A DNA stretch of 64,000 nt from Pedococcus sp. 5OH_020 (GTDB lineage Bacteria > Actinomycetota > Actinomycetes > Actinomycetales > Dermatophilaceae). The stretch spans positions 235,673-299,672 of the forward strand of contig NZ_JAPYZV010000001.1 in NCBI RefSeq assembly GCF_027812955.1, in the 5' to 3' direction. The position numbers were made by a program, and so were the translations under genes. Shown piece after piece: positions 21,561-31,598 of this stretch (its first letter is position 1; each line of letters begins with the position of its first letter). The notes below the pieces were generated by a model that saw nothing but the letters and a program-made list of their open reading frames with translations, searched no databases and had not been told where the DNA came from.

Positions 21561-23272
21561 CCGCCCTGCCCTCGCCGGCGCCGGGTGCGGCGCCGGAGCA
21601 CTACGACGTCCTCGTGGTCGGCTCCGGGTTCGGCGGCTCCGTGACCGCGCTGCGGCTCGCTGAGAAGGGCTACCGGGTCCACGTGGTGGAGTCCGGTCGC
21701 CGGTTCCGGGACGAGGACTTCGCCACGACGTCGTGGGACCTGCGTCGCTACCTCTGGGCGCCCAGGCTCAGGTGCTTCGGCGTCCAACGGATCCACCGGC
21801 TTCCGGACGTGATGATCCTGGCCGGCGCCGGGGTGGGCGGCGGGTCCCTGAACTACGCCAACACCCTGTACGTGCCTCCACGGTCCTTCTTCGAGGACCG
21901 GCAGTGGAGCGACCTCACCGACTGGGAGGCGGAGCTCGCCTCGCACTACGCGACGGCCAGCGCGATGCTGGGCGTCGTGACGAACCCGTGCGGAGGCGTC
22001 GTGGAGGACGTCATGCGGCAGGCGGCACGGGACCTCGGGGTCGAGCACACATTCGGCAAGACGCCGACCGGCGTGTTCTACGGCATGCCGGGCACCCGTG
22101 TGCCGGACCCCTACTTCGGCGGCGCGGGACCCGAACGGACCGGCTGCACCCTGTGCGGCAACTGCATGGTGGGCTGCCGTGTCGGAGCCAAGAACACCTT
22201 GGTCAAGAACTACCTCGCGTTGGCGGAGGGCCTCGGGGTGACGATCGAGCCGCTGCGGACGGTGACGCGCGTGGAGCCCCGCCGCAACGGAGGGTACGCG
22301 GTGACCCACGAGGCCACCGGTGCCTGGCTACGCCATGACCCGCGCACCGTCACGGCCGACCAGGTGGTCCTCGCCGCCGGGACGTGGGGCACCCAGAAGC
22401 TGCTGCACACCCTGCGCCAGACCGGCGTCCTGCCACGGCTGTCGGCTCGGCTCGGTCACCTGACACGGACGAACTCGGAGGCGCTCAACGGCGTGATGCT
22501 GGAGCGCGTCCCCCCCCGGCACGACCTTTCGAAGGGCGTGGCGATCACCGCCTCGTTCCACCCCGACGCCGACACGCACGTCGAGAACGTGCGCTACGGC
22601 AAGGGGTCCAACGCGATGGGCGTCCTCGCGACGATCCTGGTGCCCGGCGACCGGCTGCCCCGTCCCGTGCAGTTTCTCGTCGAGGTGGCCAGGCACCCGA
22701 GGCTGTTCGCGCGCTCCCTGTCCCAGTACCGGTGGAGTGAGCGGACCGTCATCGGGCTCGTCATGCAGAGCCGCGACAACTCCCTGCAGGTGACCGGGCG
22801 CCGCGGTCTGCTCGGTGGCCGCACTCTCACCTCCCGCCAGGGGCATGGTGAGCCCAACCCGACGTACATCCCGGCCGGACAGGCCGCCATGAAGGCGGTG
22901 GCCGAGCGGCTGAGCGCGGCGACGGGCCTGCGCGCGTTCGCCGGAAGCAGCGCCGGGGAGATCGTGAACATCCCCCTCACTGCGCACTTCCTCGGCGGGG
23001 CGGTGATCGGCGCCAGTCCGGAGCGTGGCGTCGTGGACGGCTACCAGCGGGTCTGGGGCTACCCGGACCTTCACGTGGTCGACGGGTCGGCGGTCTCGGC
23101 GAACCTGGGGGTGAACCCCTCGCTCACGATCACGGCTCAGGCCGAGCGGGCGATGTCGCTGTGGCCGAACAAGGGCGAGGCCGACCCCCGTCCGGCGCAG
23201 CACGAGGGCTACCGGAGCGTCCAGGCCGTGAAGGCGGCACGGCGGGCGGTCACGTCGTTCACCGCGGCCTGA
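21557..23272 (+). CDS. GMC-family FAD oxidoreductase, cholesterol-oxidase-like
   Basis: This 571-residue flavoprotein begins with the FAD-binding fold VLVVGSGFGGSVTALRLAE, continues with GAGVGGGSLNYANTLY, and ends with VVDGSAVSANLGVNPSLTI, all hallmarks of the ChoD-type GMC group. It also has the cysteine cluster CTLCGNCMVGC, ferredoxin-like, found in this subgroup and possibly able to hold an Fe-S centre. The substrate could be a sterol or other secondary alcohol. The GTG start overlaps the dehydrogenase stop (GTGA). A longer upstream frame to 20063 is antisense-like composition and is rejected. Confidence 0.88.
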   Translation: MTALPSPAPGAAPEHYDVLVVGSGFGGSVTALRLAEKGYRVHVVESGRRFRDEDFATTSWDLRRYLWAPRLRCFGVQRIHRLPDVMILAGAGVGGGSLNYANTLYVPPRSFFEDRQWSDLTDWEAELASHYATASAMLGVVTNPCGGVVEDVMRQAARDLGVEHTFGKTPTGVFYGMPGTRVPDPYFGGAGPERTGCTLCGNCMVGCRVGAKNTLVKNYLALAEGLGVTIEPLRTVTRVEPRRNGGYAVTHEATGAWLRHDPRTVTADQVVLAAGTWGTQKLLHTLRQTGVLPRLSARLGHLTRTNSEALNGVMLERVPPRHDLSKGVAITASFHPDADTHVENVRYGKGSNAMGVLATILVPGDRLPRPVQFLVEVARHPRLFARSLSQYRWSERTVIGLVMQSRDNSLQVTGRRGLLGGRTLTSRQGHGEPNPTYIPAGQAAMKAVAERLSAATGLRAFAGSSAGEIVNIPLTAHFLGGAVIGASPERGVVDGYQRVWGYPDLHVVDGSAVSANLGVNPSLTITAQAERAMSLWPNKGEADPRPAQHEGYRSVQAVKAARRAVTSFTAA

Positions 23273-23279
23273 CGCGCGC

Positions 23280-23323
23280 GGTGCGGCTGGAGACGAGCCG
23301 GGGGATGGGTCTCCAGCCGCACC
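23280..23323. terminator. Bidirectional terminator-like hairpin
   Basis: A perfect 15-bp inverted repeat (23280-23294 with 23309-23323, 14-nt loop) fills the 81-nt gap between the convergent oxidoreductase and ABC genes, and could terminate both. Confidence 0.8.
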
Positions 23324-23353
23324 ACCCGGACAACGAGATGGCGCGAGCGGGGG

Positions 23354-25159
23354 TTACGCCGTGCCCTGAGAAACTTCGGCGGAGCCCACCGACTCGGACG
23401 GGCCCGGCTGGTCGCGCCAGGACGCCCACAGCGCGGCATACGCTCCACCCGCCTCGACAAGCTCCTGGTGGGTGCCGATCTCGCTGACCGCTCCGTCCTC
23501 GATGACGGCCACCCGGTCGGCGTCGTGGGCGGTGTGCAGACGGTGTGCGATGGCGACCACCGTGCGACCCGCCACCACTGCCGCCAGAGACCGCTCCAGG
23601 TGCCGTGCCGCCCGGGGGTCGAGCAGTGACGTCGCCTCGTCGAGGACCAGCGTGTGCGGGTCGGCGAGGACCAGCCGCGCGAGGGCCAGCTGCTGGGACT
23701 GGGCCTCGGTGAGCGCATGCCCGCCACTGCCGACCCTGGTGTCCAGACGTTCAGGCAGCTCCGAGACCCAGGGCGAGGCGTCCACGGCGCGGAGCGCGGC
23801 CTCGAGCTCCTCCCCGCTCGCCCGGGGCCTCGCCAGCAGCAGGTTCTCGGCCACGGTGCCCACGAAGACGTGGTGCTCCTGGGTGACCAGGGCCACCTCT
23901 CCCCGAAGCTGGTGCAGGTCCAGGTCCACCAGCGGCACCCCGCCCACCTCGACCCGCCCCTCCCGGGGTCCGTCGATCCCGGCCATCAGCCGGCCCAGCG
24001 TCGACTTGCCGGCCCCGGACGGGCCCACGACGGCGAGGCGCTCGCCGGGCCGCAGGTCGAGGCTGACACCGCGCAGCACGTCGTGACCTGGCCGGTAGGC
24101 GTAGCGGACGTCGCGGACCGCGAGGTCGGAGCCCTGCGGCTGGCGACCGGTGGGGCGGCGGTCGGGGGGCACGACGCCCACCCCGATCACGCGGGCCAGG
24201 GAGGTGGCCCCGACCTGGATCTCGTCCAGCCACATCAGCACGTCGTCCAGCGGCTGGACCAGCTGGTGGAGGAACAGCGCGACAGAGGTCGCGGCGCCGA
24301 TGCTGACGTGCCCCTGCAGCACCAGCCACCCGCCCCACAGGACGGCGCCCGCGACAGGCAGGAAGTAGCCGAACTCCACGATGGGGAACCAGCGCAGGCG
24401 AAGTCCCAAGGTGTACCGCTCGGCCGCGTAGCACTCGTGCAGCGCCTTGTTGAACCGCGACCGCCGCACTCCGGCGAGTGACAGGGCGTCGATGGTGCGC
24501 GCTCCCTCGACCGTCTCGGACACGACACCGTTGAGCGCGGCGTACGTCGCGCGCTCCCACAGGTAGCCGTCCCCGGCCCGGCGGAGGTAGCGGCGGGTCG
24601 AGACCCAGTACAGGGGTAGGCCGATGAGCACCGGCAGGGTTGCGGGGACGGAGGTCGCCAGCGCAGCGACCAGGGTCATCACGACGGTCACCGAGGCGAC
24701 GAAGATCGAGGGGACCCCGAACCGCACCACGTGCGAGAGCGCCTCGACGTCGTTGGTGGTGCGCGCCACGAGGTCGCCGGTGCCTGCTCGCTCGACGGTC
24801 GACAGTGGGAGGTTCACGGCACGACCGACGAACTGCTCACGCAGCTGCGCGAAGACGTTCTCGCCCAAGATGAACGACCCGCGCCGAGCCGCCCAGGTGA
24901 GCACGGTCTGAGCGACGACGGCCCCCGCGAGGGCAAGGGAGATCCGGTCGACCTGCGCTACGTCACCGCCGCCGCTCACCTCGTCCACCAGCCGCCCCAC
25001 GAGCCAGGGGCCTGCCAGCCCTGCAACGGCTGCCACGGCGTGCAGGCCGAGGACCCGGGCCAGCAACCTGCGGTGCGCGCTCACCAGCCCGCGGGTATGC
25101 CGCCAGACCGCGGCGGAGTCGGCGACCGGGAGGGTGCGCCGGGCGTGGTCCGTCATCAT
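23354..25159 (-). CDS. ABC exporter half-transporter with intact Walker motifs and degenerate signature
   Basis: This protein (601 residues) has an N-terminal six-helix exporter domain and a C-terminal nucleotide-binding domain. The Walker A is GPSGAGKST and the Walker B is TLVLDEATSLLD with the catalytic glutamate, but the ABC signature reads LTEAQ where LSGGQ is expected. That pattern marks one half of a heterodimeric exporter. Its partner is the gene immediately upstream, with a 4-nt overlap (ATGA). Substrates of such actinobacterial pairs range from drugs to lipids or peptides and cannot be told here. Confidence 0.92.
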   Translation of the reverse strand: MMTDHARRTLPVADSAAVWRHTRGLVSAHRRLLARVLGLHAVAAVAGLAGPWLVGRLVDEVSGGGDVAQVDRISLALAGAVVAQTVLTWAARRGSFILGENVFAQLREQFVGRAVNLPLSTVERAGTGDLVARTTNDVEALSHVVRFGVPSIFVASVTVVMTLVAALATSVPATLPVLIGLPLYWVSTRRYLRRAGDGYLWERATYAALNGVVSETVEGARTIDALSLAGVRRSRFNKALHECYAAERYTLGLRLRWFPIVEFGYFLPVAGAVLWGGWLVLQGHVSIGAATSVALFLHQLVQPLDDVLMWLDEIQVGATSLARVIGVGVVPPDRRPTGRQPQGSDLAVRDVRYAYRPGHDVLRGVSLDLRPGERLAVVGPSGAGKSTLGRLMAGIDGPREGRVEVGGVPLVDLDLHQLRGEVALVTQEHHVFVGTVAENLLLARPRASGEELEAALRAVDASPWVSELPERLDTRVGSGGHALTEAQSQQLALARLVLADPHTLVLDEATSLLDPRAARHLERSLAAVVAGRTVVAIAHRLHTAHDADRVAVIEDGAVSEIGTHQELVEAGGAYAALWASWRDQPGPSESVGSAEVSQGTA

Positions 25160-26892
25160 CGGTCGTCCTCCTCGCCTCTCAGGACGGTCTGGCGGTACGC
25201 GGCGTGCTCGAGCAGCTCGCGGTGGGTTCCTCGCGCGGTGGCGAGCCCACCCTCGAGCAGCACCACGTCGTCCGCCTGGGCGAGCAGCAGTGGGCTGGCC
25301 GTGGTGACGACGGTGGTGAGGCCGCGGCGATGCCGGGCCAGGCGTTGCGCGATCCTCGCCTCGGTGTGGGCGTCGACGGCGCTCGTCGGCTCCACCAGGA
25401 CCAGTACCGGCGCGTCGGTGAGCAGCGCCCGCGCCAGCGCGAGACGCTGGCGCTGGCCTCCGGAGTACGAGCGGCCGCGTTCCTCAACGAGGCCGTCGAG
25501 CCCCTCCGGCACCGCGTCGAGCACGTCCAGGGCGCTCGCCGTGTCGAGAGCGCGTCGAAGGCGCGAGTCGTCGTGCACTCGTGGGCCGGTGCCGACCCGC
25601 GACCCCAGGAGCTGGTCGCGCAGGACCCCGGTGAACAGACGGGGGTCGGGCTCGCTGACCACGATGTGCCGCCGGACCTCTGCGACGGACAGGTCCTGCA
25701 GCCGGATGCCGCCCCAGGTCGTCTGGTGGGGACCGGGGCCGTGTCTTGCGAGCCGGTCCGCCAGTGCCGCCGAGTCCTGCGGCCGGGCCGACACCAGGGC
25801 GGTGAGCCGGCCGCCGCGCACCAGCGTGCCGGACACGGGGTCGTACAGGTCCGCCTCGGATCGGGGGACGGGGACCCTGCTCGGCGCGGTGGCGTCGTGG
25901 TCGGGCGGGACCGTCATGACCCGCAGCATCTTCCGAGCCGCGATGTGGGCGCGCACGCCCCGGTCGACGACCTCCACGGCGGTCTGCATCGGCATGGTGA
26001 GGAACGCGGTGTAGCCGTAGAACGCCACGAGCTGTCCCGCCGTGAGCCGGCCCTCCAGGGCCAGCCGCGCCCCGAGCCAGGTGACGAGCACGACGAACAC
26101 TCCCGGCAGCAGCACCTGCGCCGAGTCGAGCGCCGCCTGGACGCCGGCAACCCGCACGCCGACGGTCCGGACCCGCTGGGACTGCTCTTCGTACCGCCGT
26201 AGGAAGGCCTGCTCACCACCGATGCCCCGCAGCACCCGCAACCCGGCCACAGTGTCCGCGCCCAGTGTCGTGAGCCTGCCGGCCTCCTCGCGCTGCTGCG
26301 CCTGGCGGCGCTGCAGGGGCCTGACCAGCAGAGCCAGCGACGCGAGCATCACCGGGCCGCCACCGAGGACGAGCCAGCCGAGGTCCGGTGACGCCGTGAG
26401 CAGGACGGTCGCCACCACCGCGTAGCTGCACAGGGCACCGGCCAGGCGGCCGAACGCGTCGTACAGGCCGCCCAGGCGCATGATGTCGTTCGCGAAGACC
26501 GCGACCACCTCACCCGCGGGGATGGACCTGGTCAGCGCAGGTCCGGCCCGCTCGGCCCCTCGGGCTGTCAGCTGTGCTCCGCGATAGGACGCGGAGAGCC
26601 AGTTCTGGACGGCGAAGTAGTGCCGGCCCGCGCCCGCGGCCGCGGCGACGGCACCGAGCGCGGCAAGGACCAGGGACCAGCGCAGGAGCCCTGGCTGGTC
26701 CCGCGCGACGATGCCTTCGTCGATGCCCTTGCCCAGTGCGGCAGGGACCAGCGCGATGGAGACCATCCACACCACCCCGGTCAGCATCCCCAGGACCTGG
26801 GTCCCCCACTGCTTCCGCCCGACCCAGATCATGAACCGCGCGGTGCTGCGGGTGTCGGGCCGGCCAGGGTCGGGGAAGGGGAGATCGCGCAT
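25156..26892 (-). CDS. ABC exporter half-transporter with degenerate Walker motifs
   Basis: This half-transporter (about 578 residues) has a six-helix membrane domain and a nucleotide-binding domain. Here the signature YSGGQRQRLALARALL is canonical. In contrast, the Walker A position reads VSARPQDSAAL without GxxGxGK(S/T), and the Walker B reads VLVLVEPTSAVD with valine at the metal-binding aspartate. It should pair with the downstream 601-residue subunit so that the only competent ATP site joins that subunit's Walker A to this subunit's signature. I use the ATG at 26892 (GGGA 8 nt upstream); the GTG at 26904 is possible. Confidence 0.9.
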   Translation of the reverse strand: MRDLPFPDPGRPDTRSTARFMIWVGRKQWGTQVLGMLTGVVWMVSIALVPAALGKGIDEGIVARDQPGLLRWSLVLAALGAVAAAAGAGRHYFAVQNWLSASYRGAQLTARGAERAGPALTRSIPAGEVVAVFANDIMRLGGLYDAFGRLAGALCSYAVVATVLLTASPDLGWLVLGGGPVMLASLALLVRPLQRRQAQQREEAGRLTTLGADTVAGLRVLRGIGGEQAFLRRYEEQSQRVRTVGVRVAGVQAALDSAQVLLPGVFVVLVTWLGARLALEGRLTAGQLVAFYGYTAFLTMPMQTAVEVVDRGVRAHIAARKMLRVMTVPPDHDATAPSRVPVPRSEADLYDPVSGTLVRGGRLTALVSARPQDSAALADRLARHGPGPHQTTWGGIRLQDLSVAEVRRHIVVSEPDPRLFTGVLRDQLLGSRVGTGPRVHDDSRLRRALDTASALDVLDAVPEGLDGLVEERGRSYSGGQRQRLALARALLTDAPVLVLVEPTSAVDAHTEARIAQRLARHRRGLTTVVTTASPLLLAQADDVVLLEGGLATARGTHRELLEHAAYRQTVLRGEEDDR

Positions 26893-26994
26893 CAGGCGTC
26901 CCACGGTAGGCGGCGTCCGGACCTGGACGACACCGAATTACCGTGGCCACGAGCGCCCTGCGGGCGGCTGCGACCGGTCCCGTAGCCTGATCCG

Positions 26995-27789
26995 GTGCTG
27001 CGGACCGCCCTCAAGCCCAGGTGGCTGAGCCTGTTCGTCCTCCTGGTCGCCATCATCGTGACCTTCACCCAGCTCGGGCTCTGGCAGCTCCACGTGGCGC
27101 AGGACAAGGGGCTCGTCGACGCGCTGCGCAAGGCTCACGAGGCACGACCCGTGCTCATCGACGCGGTCATCCGGCCGCACGTACCCTTTCCGAACCCCCA
27201 GTCCGGCCGCGCCGTGACCGCCGCCGGGACGTATGCGGGCGGCCAGCAGCTCCTCGTCGGCCCGCGCCGGCTCCAGGGTCGCACCGGGTACTGGGTGCTC
27301 ACCCCGCTCGACGTGCGCGAGACGGGCGCTCGGCTCGCCGTCGTGCGCGGGTTCGTGACCGACCCGACGCACCCGCTCGCAGCACCCACCGGGCCGGTCT
27401 CGGTGGACGGGTCGCTGGCGCCGGGGGAGTCACCTGGGCCTCAGGCCCCCCGCGTGCCTGGCTGGCCGCAGGAGCCGCTCGGTTCGGTGGACCTCTCGGT
27501 GCTCGTGAACCGGTGGTCCGGGGACCTGTACAACGCCTTCGTGTTCGCCCAGACCGAGAGGTCGGCCGACGGCACGGCCATTGCGTCCCCGCCCGGCCTG
27601 CAGCGGGTCCCGCCACCGGAGGTGACGGCCGGCCTGAAGTGGCGCAACGCCGCGTACGCCCTGCAGTGGTGGCTCTTCGCGGGCTTCGCCGCGTTCATGT
27701 GGTTCAGGATGGTGCGCGATGATGCGGCCCGAGACAGTTCCGAGCCCCGCGAGCCTGCCGCGGCCGTACCCGAGGAGAGCACTGCGTGA
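26995..27789 (+). CDS. SURF1-family cytochrome oxidase biogenesis protein
   Basis: This 264-residue membrane protein has one helix at the N-terminus (LSLFVLLVAIIVTFTQLGLW) and one near residue 225, with an extracytoplasmic domain between. The LGLWQL motif and GRRL-type loop (VGPRRLQGRTGYWVLTPL) identify SURF1, which helps assemble the haem-copper oxidase. A Pro-rich region with many charged residues forms the tail. The GTG start follows TAGCCT by 6 nt. It overlaps the DUF3817 gene by 4 nt. Confidence 0.9.
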   Translation: MLRTALKPRWLSLFVLLVAIIVTFTQLGLWQLHVAQDKGLVDALRKAHEARPVLIDAVIRPHVPFPNPQSGRAVTAAGTYAGGQQLLVGPRRLQGRTGYWVLTPLDVRETGARLAVVRGFVTDPTHPLAAPTGPVSVDGSLAPGESPGPQAPRVPGWPQEPLGSVDLSVLVNRWSGDLYNAFVFAQTERSADGTAIASPPGLQRVPPPEVTAGLKWRNAAYALQWWLFAGFAAFMWFRMVRDDAARDSSEPREPAAAVPEESTA

Positions 27790-28121
27790 GCGAGATCAAG
27801 GACGTCGATGCCGGTCGCAAGGCCCTGAGGTTCTTCGAGGTCATGGCAGTGACCGTCGGCATCGGCCTGCTGCTGCTGGTCGCGGAGCTGGTGCTCAAGT
27901 ACGGCTTCGGCAAGGACTGGCTCGACTGGTGGCCGCAGCCTCATGGCTTCATCTACCTGGTCTACATCGCCGCGACCGCCAACCTGGGCTTCAAGGTGGG
28001 CTGGGGCCTGGGCCGGATGGTGCTGGTGATGCTGGCCGGTGTGGTGCCGTTCCTGTCCTTCTGGGCAGAGCGCAAGGTGGCGGCGGAGGTCGAGGGGCGG
28101 CTCGCTCCGGCACGCCGGTAG
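27786..28121 (+). CDS. DUF3817 membrane protein
   Basis: This 111-residue protein has three predicted membrane segments (about residues 16-36, 55-75 and 78-95). The pattern [15 protein letters not shown] plus [11 protein letters not shown] matches DUF3817, a family often next to SURF1 or guaA in actinobacteria. No function is established. The GTG overlaps the SURF1 stop, so the two are coupled. Confidence 0.88.
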   Translation: MSEIKDVDAGRKALRFFEVMAVTVGIGLLLLVAELVLKYGFGKDWLDWWPQPHGFIYLVYIAATANLGFKVGWGLGRMVLVMLAGVVPFLSFWAERKVAAEVEGRLAPARR

Positions 28122-28131
28122 CCTTGCGACC

Positions 28132-29795
<1,664 letters not shown>

Positions 29796-29805
29796 CACCA
29801 ACTCT

Positions 29806-29913
29806 GACCTGCGGTTTTGCGACCCGCCATCGACGACTTGAACTTGGCTCTCCTGACTCTAGTGCGCAGAGCATCCGCGTGGTGACCTGCTGGTTTGCGC
29901 ACCTGCCATCGAC
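29806..29913. repeat. Imperfect direct repeats beside attL
   Basis: Two copies of about 29-30 nt (29806-29834 and 29884-29913) share GACCTGC, a GGTTTGCG-like middle and CCATCGAC, with a few changes and one indel. Their position inside the element next to attL fits arm-type recombinase sites, but this is inference. Similar copies were not seen near attR. Confidence 0.55.
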
Positions 29914-29928
29914 CCCGAAAGCCTGCAA

Positions 29929-30423
29929 CTAGCGACGACGCTTCCAGGCCTTCCAGGCCTTCCAGGCCTTCCAGGCCTTATAGGCCGCATCGAGGGCGTA
30001 CGGGGCAGGTGCGATCCCCCGCGACAGCGGACCGCCCTTGAGGATGAGGTCCGCCAGTCGTGCGTCCTTCAGGCCAGCATCCCGCTGGCCTGGGGGATGC
30101 CCGGTTCCCTCAGCCAGTGCATGTGACGGATCCCGACTGCGGCGGCGAGGTAGTCACGCGGCACGATGAAGGTTGGCGGAGCCTTTGGGGCATCTTTGGC
30201 GAGCGCGACGAGGACGAACCATTCCGTCCTCTGACCGCGCCACGGATTGTGCCTTCTCGCTCATGGGCCAGTTGTTCTCGTCAGCGTTACCGGTGCAGGT
30301 CTTGACTTGAACCTCAACCAGGCGGCGGGGCGATGCTGTGGGGTCGACAGCCAAGATGTCAAAGTTCCACTGCACGGCTGGAACCCTGGCGTCGCGGCCC
30401 ACCGCTATGGAACCTGGTTCCAT
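29929..30423 (-). pseudogene. Frameshifted PD-(D/E)XK-like gene with a KAW repeat tail
   Basis: The start ATG at 30423 follows a strong GGAGG 9 nt away. The first frame reads NFDILAVDPT then RLVEVQVKT, an Asp...Glu-x-Gln-x-Lys pattern like PD-(D/E)XK nucleases of the DUF4365/intron-endonuclease type. Near 30236-30245 coding moves to the next frame, which continues EWFVLVALAKDAP, TFIVPRDYLAAAV and HMHWLREPG and ends AYKAWKAWKAWKAWKRRR. The two halves make one protein of about 165 residues, so a single-base change (mutation or sequencing error) has split it. The tail is encoded by a 9-bp repeat, four copies near 29945-29980. Confidence 0.75.
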
Positions 30424-30538
30424 GTGCCGCTACCTCCGGCGAGCCCGTTGATCTCACGTCACACCCACGCCTACGGGGGAGTCGCCGGGGGTGGTTTCGC
30501 GCGACGTGGCGTGCGCCTTAGGCGGGCGTGCGTGCCCG

Positions 30539-31582
30539 TCAGGTGTTGCTGAGGATCCAACGCCAGGCGTCGCGCTTGTACTTGCTGCCCGCTCCGAGCG
30601 CAAGCCGTTCGTCGCGGTCTTTGGTGAAGTCACCGCGTTCGCATGCTTCGGAGTGGTAGTCAATCCAGTCACAGATGGCGTGATAGGCGCTGGACGCGTC
30701 CGAGAGTCCCTCCATGCGCGACGGGAGGTGGTGGCCGGGGTGCCGGGCTTTCACCGGGTCGACGCCTTGGACCAGCAGTTGTGATGATCCGACTCGGGAG
30801 TCCGGTGTATCTCCCCACAGGTCACGGATGAGCGCGTTGGTGTGCCTCGGCGTCCAGAGCGTCTCGGACAGCCGCTCCCACAACGGCTGGGTCTCGGCGA
30901 GGTAACGCTCTACGAAGGTCTCCCTGTTGGGGCCTGGTGGTCGCGAGCGCTGTTCGAGGCGGTCTGTCACATCGCCCACGTGCGGGAACATGAGCGATGC
31001 CTGTCTAGAGTCGAGGACGTAGGTGACGCCGGTGGTTCTGTCTACCTCGACGAGTTGGAACCTGAGTGCGCCTTCGCCACCGTGGGTGTTGTACGCGAGC
31101 AGGCATACTGCTCGATTGCCTTCGCTGAAGACGCGGGCGGCGAACAGGGTGCGTTCTCCCTCGCGCCCGAAGCCGACGGCGGCGATCATCGGGGCGCGGC
31201 GTTCAATGCGGCTCGCGAAACTCTCCGTTGCCTTGGCGACCCACTGGTTCTCCGCGACGCTGTAGGCGTTGGTGACCACCGACATGACGTGCTGGGTGTC
31301 TGATCGCACGAGCGCCTTGTAGTGGCGAGCCTCAGTGTCAGTCGCTAGCCCGGGACCGGCGGGGATGATCACTTCACGGCGCATCACCGGCCAGTCCAGC
31401 CGTGCAGCGGACACCAACTCTCGGGCGGGCGCACCGTCGTCGCGCCACAGGTCCAGGGCGACACCGTGCTGGGCTGCAAAACGTAGGAACGGCGGCACCT
31501 CGCTGCGCGGATGCGCTGGCTGCAGGAACTTATCGTCGTTTAGGTAGAACAGGCCGGGTCGCGAGTCGCGGAAGTGATCCAC
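30539..31582 (-). CDS. DUF932-like protein, last gene of the helicase-methylase-ATPase operon
   Basis: This 347-residue protein resembles the DUF932 / phage-plasmid TIGR03299 group: LDWPVMRREVIIP, then VRSDTQHVMSVVTNAYSVAENQWV, a central beta-rich domain, and a C-terminal helical part with TNALIRDLWGDTPDS and YKRDAWRWILSNT. The family is found on phages and plasmids and its biochemical role is not settled. The GTG start lies 16 nt after the stop of the DUF499 ATPase on the same strand, so it probably belongs to that operon. Whether it is part of the defence system or a passenger is unknown. Confidence 0.8.
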   Translation of the reverse strand: MDHFRDSRPGLFYLNDDKFLQPAHPRSEVPPFLRFAAQHGVALDLWRDDGAPARELVSAARLDWPVMRREVIIPAGPGLATDTEARHYKALVRSDTQHVMSVVTNAYSVAENQWVAKATESFASRIERRAPMIAAVGFGREGERTLFAARVFSEGNRAVCLLAYNTHGGEGALRFQLVEVDRTTGVTYVLDSRQASLMFPHVGDVTDRLEQRSRPPGPNRETFVERYLAETQPLWERLSETLWTPRHTNALIRDLWGDTPDSRVGSSQLLVQGVDPVKARHPGHHLPSRMEGLSDASSAYHAICDWIDYHSEACERGDFTKDRDERLALGAGSKYKRDAWRWILSNT

Positions 31583-31598
31583 AGGGTCCGTTCTTGGT

